NCBI GenBank assembly: GCA_930367215.1
Contig: OV884059.1
Span: 48,206,957-48,270,956, forward strand
Direction: 5' to 3'
DNA from: Pollenia angustigena
Taxonomy: Eukaryota; Arthropoda; Insecta; Diptera; Polleniidae
Length of the DNA: 64,000 nucleotides
The first letter of the stretch is position 1; each line of letters opens with the position of its first letter. The notes beneath the pieces are model-generated. The model saw only the letters and a list, made by a program, of their open reading frames with translations, ran no database searches and was not told the DNA's origin. A program made the position numbers and the translations under genes. This document shows, piece by piece, positions 56,029-64,000 of the stretch.

Positions 56029-56545
56029 ACTCACTGATACACGTCCGTACTCGTCAAGAGCTGGTTCGCAACTCTAGTCAATAAATGGGGCAAAAAAGAA
56101 AAACACACCATTTACGGAAAACGTTTTTTAGGTATAAAAGAACAGCACATTCACATTAAATTTCGTCATCTATAGTTAATAATAAATAAATAGTTTATAC
56201 AGATTTAGAAAAGTTTAATTTAATTGGCTGCAGGTTTGTCAGTTTTTTTTACCTTCAAAGTCAAAATATTTACCTTAAATATAGAAATTTAAAAGGTTAT
56301 TTTGTATCCCTTGCGTTGAATATTAATTCATATAAAAATTTTTGAAGTCTTTTACAAAATAACCTCATTAATTTTTTTAAGATTTTTCGTTCAGAAAAAA
56401 ATGACAAACAGGTAAAAAAATCGCCACAAGGAAATAAACAATTAAAAAAAGTGCTTAAGCCTTTCCTTTAAGTTTTAAAGGTGATTTTTGAAAACTTACT
56501 CTTATTTCAATAGGTATAATAGTGACTTATCTAGGGTTATATATA

Positions 56546-57615
56546 TAATATCGGGGTTTTCAGCCATAACTTAATTTTTTAATTGTGGCAACACCAACAA
56601 CGTGATAGTTTTGACGTTTAGTTTTTTGACGTATTCGTAGTAGATGCATTCTCAACAATTATGGTTATCCAAAACCTTTACCATATTTTACTCTTACCTT
56701 TTTTTTTTGTTAATATTTTACTACAGACGCACAATAAGAAAGAATCGGATATTATTAGCACTATTTACATTTAAAATTTAAACGTTCTCTTTTTAAATTG
56801 TAATTAAAAATTTAACTTGTATTCATCATCGTACGTATTTGTTATTCTAAAATAAAGTTATTTTATAAATAAATAAAATCTTGTTGTGCTAACACTGGTG
56901 GATGTGTGGTGTCAGTAAAAAAAAAAAACCACATGGCGAATTTTGCGGAAGGCTTTGGCTTGGAAGCCTTACAAGGTTTTTCGTGGGGTTATGTAAGAAC
57001 AGAGTCTATACGGAGCTCAAAATCCTTGATGTGATTAACAAATTAGACCTGCCATTTTGCCAAAAAGTTATTAAAAACTTTGATGAAAGAATCGACATCT
57101 GTTAGCGAGCTCGTGGTGGACAATTGCCAGATATAATTTTTCATTCACAATTGCCGAACTTTTCTCTTCGTAGGTAATACAACACAAAAAAATTTTTTTT
57201 TTTATTTTGTTTTAGAAAACAACCCTGTAGTCAACGTAGAGCAATATATCTCTATGTCACCAATCTTTTCTGTAGCGACAATTGCACCAAATAAAGTTTC
57301 GACAAGTTTGATTTGTTGGGTGAGTAGAGTTACGTTACAGACAACAGTTCTAGTGCATTTCTAGGGACATTGTCAACGAAATCGTCAATAGTTTGTTTTT
57401 GTTTTATGCTGAGCAGTCAATAAACTACCTAGTCAGTAGTGCTTCAGTCTACTGGTGGATTTGCAATGGCAAGCTAATGCTAAATGTCAATAGAAGATTA
57501 CATTGGCTGGGGTAAACTTGTTCAGTAGTACTACTGACAATGTCACTATATATTCACTACAGTTTTACTATTGGCATTCCCTGCAGGGAAAGTTCTTGTT
57601 GAAAACCCCGATATT
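56546..57615. mobile_element. Nested TAATATCGGGG element, duplicated copy
   Basis: Counterpart of 46664-47728 with the same inverted ends. The coding-like frame has an extra stop (TAG near 57103). Confidence 0.7.
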
Positions 57616-58003
57616 ATTGCACATTAAAAAATGATAGCAAAGAGTAATTTTGCTATAACTTCCTGAAAAGTCGTAAAAAATAATTGAAACTTTATCCGTG
57701 TGTACTTTTGAATGTGAAGATCTCAAAGGTGTCATTGTTTCTAGTTGTTGTTACCATAAGCTCAAATTTAGGTAAAGTCAACTTAAGTACTTTTTCCGTT
57801 TTGACACAGAATTAAAAAAGGTTATGCATTGCTTAAAACTTGCGTCTAGTGAGTTGTTAAAAATGTTTCGTTGACTACATATAATCAACTTTGTAGCTAC
57901 TTTTAAAATTTTCCGATAGTATCGATAGTAAAAACAACTATTGATAGTCTGCCAAAAATAAAACTATCGATACTATCGATTGCTTTGCAGCTCTAATTCA
58001 CAT

Positions 58004-59957
58004 TCTCCGGTGTACTAAGCGGAATATTTTCTGTGCAATAGGCACTGAGAAATTGTTTATATTTCAACCAATTTATTTGTGTGCTGACGTCGCTAAGTAA
58101 CCAGTCGGAGATACAATTCTATTGCGGTTCATTATGGTAACAATTGTAGGATGTTTTAACCACGCCGAAATCGATGACATCTGGTATTTTTTGCTGAGCA
58201 GTAGGCAAATATGTTGGTTGTCCGATCACGACCACATTTAAATCCATTTTAGAGATTGTATTAAACGGAACACGACCCTAGGGTGTTATAAATCGTGACC
58301 CCCAGAATTTATGTTTAGCGTTTTAATCACTAGCGGCCAGGAAACAGGGTCCTAGTGATTATAATATTCACAATGTTTCTTATATTGCAAATCTAGGTTG
58401 GGAGTATAAAGATGAAACTACTGCGTTTCGATTAAGCTTCTCAACACAAATGTCCGTTGCTTGCAGATAGTTAATCCTCACGATGATCGCACATAAGGTA
58501 GTGTTTGACTCGGGTTTTTATCAAAATGGCAGAACCTCCACAAGCTCTATCCTGAGGGTCATTGGCATCATATAGTGTATAACTATTGATTTTAAACGTA
58601 TTTCTCGAGGTCAAATGAGTTTCAGAAACCATCATAATTCATAATTCCTTTTTAATGTTGGCGGATGCCGTTTGCGTTAAGTTCAGCTTGCAATAACATC
58701 GATGTAGTGGGGAATTTAAGAAGAGATAAACTCACGGTTTATTGTTGTTGCTTTTGTTTAAGCTTTGCTATTGCTACAAGTAAAACTGTTTCTTATAATT
58801 CTAATGCGCTTAATAGTTTTGTTTGTTAAATATCTTTAGTTTTTCTAACATCTCATGATGAAGTTTCCTGACGATCTGGCCTACTAAGCAACCAGTGAAA
58901 TGCGCATAGGAATAGCTTATCCCTTCTTCAATAAATTTCAGTGTTTTTATGAAGAATAAAAATTGAGAATTTAGAACGACTAAAAAAATCTCTTTTATTA
59001 CATCGATTGCATTCTAAGAATTTCATGCATCATATTACCCATTGTGTTTGTAAAATTATTTACTGTTTGCACTTATGTTTCCATGGTTTTATCTAGACGA
59101 CTTAATTTAGCAACTGGAGTTTCATAATTACTTGGCGAAGCACCTTGCAATGGCACATGGTTTGATTTTAGGACTTTAGCATAAGAGGTTCTGTTATTAC
59201 TAGGCTGTCGTTAGTGTTTACTTGATTTGTTACCTGTATTTGAGGGAGATAAGATTTCGATCCAATCGACTACTTGACGATAGGATATACAGGAAATCCC
59301 CTATAATTTTGCAGTGTGATTACCGCCACAGTTGCTACATTTTTTTTTACGTTGGGGTAGGTATTAGACTAATCCCAAAGAACTGTACCATGTAATTCAC
59401 CACATACTACGTAATCAGGGGGGTAAGTAGCAGTATGCCTTAGTATGACCAAATTCTTGGCTCCACTCGAAATAGTGGTTAGGGTTTTTCCCCCTATTTT
59501 TGATATTTTCTACGTTTTTTATTTTAAAGCCCTTCTCTTCCAAAAAAGTTTAAATTTCTTTTGGGTCCATGCATGAGTGTATGCCCTTGATCACTACCCG
59601 AAAACCTTTACTGCTCTTCATTTGATATGTAAAAAAATTTTAGTAAGAGCCTAAAATCGTGTAATTACCTTTCGAGAATCATCCTCGTTATTCACCTGTA
59701 TTTTTATATAGTTAATACTACCTCGCTTTATTGCAGCTACATAAAAGGAATTTTCACCTATAAACGAAATCAAACTTTTTATTAACTCACTTCAGTTTTG
59801 TTCTCTAAGGTATATCGGGAGTGGCTTAGACGATCTTATGAAGTTTGGTGCTTCAGAGGATTCATCCTCTAGAATTGAAAAACGATTTTGTGAATTTACT
59901 CTATCAAAAGATGGTACTTTTGTGGCCGAAACAACAGCTGGAGGGGTAGGGTTAGTG
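58004..59957 (-). pseudogene. LINE D endonuclease and ORF1 remnants, duplicated copy
   Basis: Copy of 48116-50069, including the 296-bp MITE at 58704-58999 (ACATCGAT flanks 58696-58703 and 59000-59007). It is decayed as in unit 1. Confidence 0.85.
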
Positions 59958-60212
59958 TAAAATGATGCGCATTCTGAATTTTTAAAAAATAATCGAAAAT
60001 AATCAAAAATAATCCTTGAAAGTAGTCAACTATTTTTTTGATTACTTTTGATTATTTTCTCGTAATCCTAACTAATCTTAATTATTTTTGGATTATTTGT
60101 AATCATAATTAATTAATAATCAGGAATTGTAAAAAAGAGGATTATGTAATCAATACCATTCTTTTTAAAATTTAATCTAATTGATTACTAATCGTAATCC
60201 AAATTTAACAGT
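59958..60212. repeat. TAATC/GATTA-dense segment, copy 2
   Basis: Copy of 50070-50325. It abuts the 5'-truncated LINE C. Confidence 0.6.
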
Positions 60213-61308
60213 TCTGGTACTATCCACACCTGACGATGAAGAAGCAGAATCAGCTAATGGGACATCCACTAAAGAAGTTAAACCGCCACCTATCTATCTG
60301 CGAGAGCAAACATCAAATAGCATAGTCAACATGTTGACTCAACTTGTAGGTAAGAATAATTTCTACGTCGTTTCTATACGACGCGGGCAAATTCAAGATA
60401 CCAAAATTCAAGCCAGTACAGAAACGAACTTTCGTATTATATCAAGACACCTGGACGCAGAAAATAAAAGTTACTATACATACCAATTAAAAAGTGCTAA
60501 GGGATTGATTATTGTCATAAAAGGCATAGATAGTTCTGTTCCTGCAGAGGACATAAAATCTGCCGTAGAGCAAGAGGGGTATGAGGTAAAATCTGTACAT
60601 AATATTTTGAAGAGGAATAAAGTTCCTCAACCACTGCACCGCATTGAGATATCGTTTGATTCATCGGTTCTCAAAACCAAAAATTCAGTTCATCCCATAT
60701 ACAACTTGCGCTACCTACTCAACAGAAGAATAACTGTTGAGGAGCCAATAAAACGAAAGGGTCCCTCCCAATGCACAAACTGTCAGGAATATGGGCATAC
60801 AAAATCATATTGTAAATTGCCTCACGTATGTGTGGTTTGTGGCGACGCTCATAAAACCGCCGAATGTAATCGTTCTAAAGCTGACCCGAATGTTAAGAAA
60901 TGCAGCAACTGTGGCGAAAATCACACGGCAAACTATAGGGGTTATAAAGTCTTCTTGCATTTATTAAAACCTGCTTTAGTTCAAAAATATACTCACTCTC
61001 AATATGGTCCGTCACATGCGCCCAGCCAAGCCGCTGGCTCAATTGCTAGTACTACACAAACAAACAAACAAAACCAATCATATGCCCAAGTCCTAAAAGG
61101 AAACCCTAATGCGAAAAATCCCCCGAGTACTTCCAACGCAAAGCAACCTCCGTACGCTAATGTTCCTAGGGAAGGTCTACAAATGCCTACCTCAATTGAA
61201 AATTTAATTCAAACTATGAATAACTTCATGGCCACTATGCAGAACATGTTTCAGGAAATGATGCGAAACCAGAACATGCTCCTGCAAGTTCTACTCAACA
61301 AAAAATGA
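60181..61308 (+). CDS. LINE C ORF1, 5'-truncated but open: PRE_C2HC and three knuckles
   Basis: The open frame enters from flanking sequence; genuine ORF1 starts about LSTPDDEEAESANG. It has PPPIYLREQTSN, the PRE_C2HC-like region (ETNFRIISRHLDAENKSYY), then CTNCQEYGHTKSYC, CVVCGDAHKTAEC and CSNCGENHTANYRGY. The third knuckle has lost its last Cys (Tyr in place of the Cys seen in B). The tail is Gln/Asn/Met-rich and ends LLNKK, with TGA overlapping the ORF2 ATG. About 90-100 N-terminal codons found in B are missing. It shows what B1/B2 lost: the first knuckle. It is probably not expressed as an element, because the promoter is gone. Confidence 0.85.
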   Translation: MITNRNPNLTVLVLSTPDDEEAESANGTSTKEVKPPPIYLREQTSNSIVNMLTQLVGKNNFYVVSIRRGQIQDTKIQASTETNFRIISRHLDAENKSYYTYQLKSAKGLIIVIKGIDSSVPAEDIKSAVEQEGYEVKSVHNILKRNKVPQPLHRIEISFDSSVLKTKNSVHPIYNLRYLLNRRITVEEPIKRKGPSQCTNCQEYGHTKSYCKLPHVCVVCGDAHKTAECNRSKADPNVKKCSNCGENHTANYRGYKVFLHLLKPALVQKYTHSQYGPSHAPSQAAGSIASTTQTNKQNQSYAQVLKGNPNAKNPPSTSNAKQPPYANVPREGLQMPTSIENLIQTMNNFMATMQNMFQEMMRNQNMLLQVLLNKK

Positions 61309-63620
61309 GCCAGTTAAAAATATGTTTCTGGAATGCAAACGGGTTATACCAACATAAACACGAAGTTGCAAACTTTTTTCATAGGCATGAAATCGACGTA
61401 CTTCTTGTCTCTGAAACACACTTTACTCATAAAAACTGCTTTAGGGTAAATGGTTACCTTACGTATGACACAAAACATCCCAGCGGACGAGCTTGTGGTG
61501 GCACAGCCATAATTGTGCACAAACACATCAGACACTTACCATTGCCAGAGTTCGAAGAAGATTGTATCCAGGCCACATCTATAAATCTTACTGATTTCAA
61601 ACTAACGTCAACATCCGTTTATTGTCCCCCGAGGCACAAAATTTTACACGATAAATTTCTAAACTTCTTCTCCACATTGGGCCAGAAATTCATTGCTGCT
61701 GGCGACTACAACGCTAAACATACATATTGGGGCTCCAGACTTATTAGTCCTAGAGGTAATCAGCTATATAATACCGTAACTGCAAATAACTTTGATGTGG
61801 TATCGAGTGGTGAGCCTACCTACTGGCCAACCGACTTCAACAAGCTACCAGACCTTATTGACTTTGCTGTAATCAAAAACATCAAGCGCGATCAGGTACT
61901 TGTTAGTTCCTCCTATGATCTTTCGTCTGATCATTCACCTTCAATCCTCATTTTAAAAGGTAACTCTGACGCCGCAGCTGCAAACTGTATTTCCTATCCA
62001 AACAGAAACACAAATTGGTTAAAGTATAAAATGTATGTGAGCTCTCACCTATCACAGTGCATTCCCCTAAAAAATTAATCTGACATCCAAATAGCTGTTG
62101 CATTGCTGCAGCAACGCAACCCCAATCAAGCGGACAATTAAACGTGCTCCTTACAATACATCGACGGATATAGATACCTTTATCAGAGAAAAAAGGAAGT
62201 TAAGAAGACAATGGCAAAACAGTCGTTCCCCAACCACTAAGGCCCAACTACAATTATGCCTGACAACTCTTCGCAACAAATTGAGACAGAACCACGAGTC
62301 TGCAATAGAAGGCTATCTAAACAGCCTAGATGCCACAAAAAACTCCAATTATAGCTTATGGAAGGCTGTACGACATATGAAATGCCCTATAACCCAAGAA
62401 TCTCCATTAAGACCTTGAAAACCGCACTTGGGCCAAAAACACAAATGAAAAATTAAACGCTTTCGCGGGCCACCTTGAGAAAGTTTTCACGCCACATGAT
62501 ACACATACGTGTTCCTGTCGTCCTATCATTCCTGATAAGGTAAACCATCCATTAAAATTTAACATTACTCAAGTAAAATCTTCAATAGAAAAAGTGAATA
62601 TTAGAAAATCTCCCGGACTTGACCGTATCACAGGGTCAATGATAAGAAACTTACCATCGTCTGCTTCCAGAATCTTGCTACTCATTTTTAACGCTATATT
62701 AAGAGTCTGATACTTCCCATCCTCATGGAAGAGGTCTATAATTGCTATGATTCCCAAGCCAGGAAAAGATGCTAGCCAGGTTGCGTCGTACAGACCGATA
62801 AGCTTATTATCAATCCTATCGAAGCTTTTCGAAAAAATATTCATTTTAAGTATAACTCCTCATCTAAATGAACACGACATTATCCCGGATCACCAGTTCG
62901 GATTCAGAGCGAAACATGGTACAATAGAACAAGTGCATAGAATTGTCACCCTTATAAGATCGGCGTTTGAGAAAAAGCAATACTGCTCAGCCCTGTTTAT
63001 AGACATTTCCCAAGCATTTAACAAAGTTTGGCATGATGGGCTACTCATCAAAATAAGACGAATGCTTCCTCAAAACACTCACAAGCTTCTGGAGAGCTAT
63101 CTTACAGGCAGAACATTCATAGTAAGGTCGCAAGAAAAATACTCCTCCCTTAAGAAAATTACTGCTGGTGTTCCCCAAGGCAGTATATTAGGGCCGCTTC
63201 TATATATAATATACACAGCGGATATGCCAACAAACCTGAGCACGCATACCTCTACATTTGCAGACGACACAGCATTTATTAGCGTTAACCATGACCCAAA
63301 AGTCGCATCGCAAAATCTGCAGCCCCACATCAATGAACTAGAGGCATGGCTAATAAAATGGAGAATAAAGGTTAACCCGGCTAAATGTGCTCACTTAACT
63401 TTCACGCTCAGAAGACAAACGTGCCCAGCAGTAAAAATAAATAACATCAATGTTTCGGTAGAAAACCATGTAAAGTACTTGGGAATTCATATAGATAGAC
63501 GCTTGACCTGGTCTCGTCAAGCGAAAATAACGGCTATGAAACTTAAAGCAGCTCAACTACATTGGCTTCTCGGTGGAAACTCAAACTTGTCTTTAGACAA
63601 CAAAATTCTTTTATACAAGT
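60213..63620 (+). mobile_element. LINE C (family of B), truncated at both ends, plus strand
   Basis: Begins inside ORF1 (homology to B from about 60217) and stops inside ORF2 after NKILLYK near 63620, where unrelated sequence starts. There is no poly-A tail and no target duplication. It is in opposite orientation to B2. ORF1 is open; ORF2 is broken. The first 370 bp are repeated at 50330-50700. Confidence 0.9.
61305..63620 (+). pseudogene. LINE C ORF2: endonuclease-RT, broken and 3'-truncated
   Basis: ATG 61305 (MSQLKICFWNANG) opens a complete endonuclease (SETHFTH, GDYNAKHTYWGS, SSDHSP). Lesions: a TAA after CIPLKN (62076-62078), a deletion of roughly 30 bp near 62100, a one-base insertion near 62415 and a TGA near 62709 where the family has Gly. 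The RT then stays open (LFIDISQAFNKVW, GVPQGSILGPLLY, FADDTAF) to the truncation near 63620. The catalytic Asp of motif A is intact; the second Asp of that motif is Asn. Confidence 0.9.
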
Positions 63621-64000
63621 ACTAGCTGAGCCGGTCCGCGTTGCTGGCCCTAAGCAAACATTATTACCAGACGATTTAATTTTAGCTTTAAACGAAATTT
63701 ACGGCCCTTAAAATTTTCCTTCCGTAAAAACCTAAGAGACGATTTTAAAGAAAAAATCATCCAAATCGGTCAAGCCGTTCTCAAGTTATGCGCTTAATAG
63801 AAAAAGTGGGCGTAAAAATAGGCGTGATACATTTTTCTTTCGATGAAAACGTAAAATGGAGTAATACGAACATTTAAAAGAAAAATTTGTCAAATCGATG
63901 GAGCCGGTTTTTGATTTCAGGTAAATCGAAAAAAGTGTGCGGGGCAAACTTTTCTTTCCGTAAAAACCTAAGTTGAACCATGGTAATCATTTTAAAGAAA
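63621..64000. mobile_element. Unidentified dispersed repeat at the window edge
   Basis: Starts TACTAGCTGAGCCGGTCCGC and contains CCAAATCGGTCAAGCCGTTC and CTTTCCGTAAAAACCTAAG twice (63718 and 63952). The opening resembles the common insect repeat type TACTAGCTGACCCGGC, whose family I cannot name with certainty. It is incomplete at the window end. Confidence 0.5.

Larger units (their letters stand above)
51609..56074 (-). mobile_element. LINE B2, duplicated copy of B1
   Basis: TAGTCAATAAAT at 51597-51608 and 56075-56086. Sharing the same insertion site and coding lesions with B1 shows that B2 arose by duplication. The promoter motif is preserved. Confidence 0.95.
51499..57995. mobile_element. 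hAT-N3, duplicated copy
   Basis: Same ends and 8-bp flanks (51491-51498 and 57996-58003) as 41618-48107. It is a product of segmental duplication, not of transposition. LINE B2 lies within it. Confidence 0.9.
50701..60587. repeat. Tandem duplication, unit 2
   Basis: Second copy of 40819-50700, about 5 bp longer by small indels, mostly in homopolymers. It contains partial Tc1, hAT-N3 with LINE B2, the LINE D remnants, and the start of LINE C. Confidence 0.95.

Noticed and set aside
1..64000. A host gene or a new multi-gene system
   Set aside because: Every coding region I could identify belongs to a LINE, LTR element or transposase. Nothing suggests an operon, defence cassette or conserved host exon series.

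Overview
The window is AT-rich eukaryotic DNA, best explained as repeat-rich heterochromatin of a higher fly (Diptera, Brachycera; a calyptrate such as a blowfly would fit, but the species is a guess). The reasons are two related Jockey-type LINE families with the fly Inr/DPE core promoter spacing, a gypsy-type errantivirus with an env remnant, and dispersed repeats carrying TATACCCTTCACC ends and GTCCGTCTGTCC runs of a kind I associate with fly genomes. I see no host gene, tRNA, rRNA or CRISPR. Almost every interpretable base is a mobile element, most of them inserted into one another, and no element looks autonomous now.

Left part (1-16106): an (ATTAT)n array abuts and truncates a CR1/Jockey-superfamily LINE on the minus strand (536-4239). 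Next is a hAT-like non-autonomous element (hAT-N1 copy A, 5777-16106, 8-bp target duplication GTTTTAAG). It was split by a 6.9-kb Jockey-type LINE (LINE A, 7474-14359). LINE A is itself broken by a hAT element (11094-12913, with a MITE inside it) and by a 325-bp insertion in ORF2.

Middle (16528-28430): a minus-strand gypsy/errantivirus-type LTR element with gag, protease-RT-RNaseH-integrase and an env ghost. It carries a TTAA-flanked MITE in env, a 1.9-kb long-inverted-repeat element and a 2.2-kb TATACCC repeat in its leader, plus a tenfold repeated motif in the leader. From 28431 to 35983 come hairpins, a Tc1 relic and a nest of terminal-inverted-repeat elements five levels deep, ending in hAT-N1 copy B. 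Copy B is an empty-site control for the LINE A insertion in copy A.

Right part (37265-63620): LINE D (same family as A, minus strand) was cut by a Tc1 element (38038-41520) and by a hAT-like element (41618-48107). The latter carries a full-length second-family LINE (B1) with a perfect 12-bp target duplication. A block of about 9.88 kb, from inside the Tc1 transposase to inside ORF1 of a third LINE (C, plus strand), is tandemly duplicated (40819-50700 and 50701-60587). This gives B2 and a second set of everything in the block. LINE C then runs on to 63620, where an unrelated repeat begins.

The layers give a relative chronology: LINE D, then Tc1 and hAT-N3 into it, B1 into hAT-N3, C beside D, then the duplication. 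I found no novel multi-gene system. The best leads are regulatory: DRE-like TATCGATA motifs at the hAT-N3 ends, the +28 promoter motif shared by two LINE families, the errantivirus leader array, and a hairpin with a pol III B-box-like loop.
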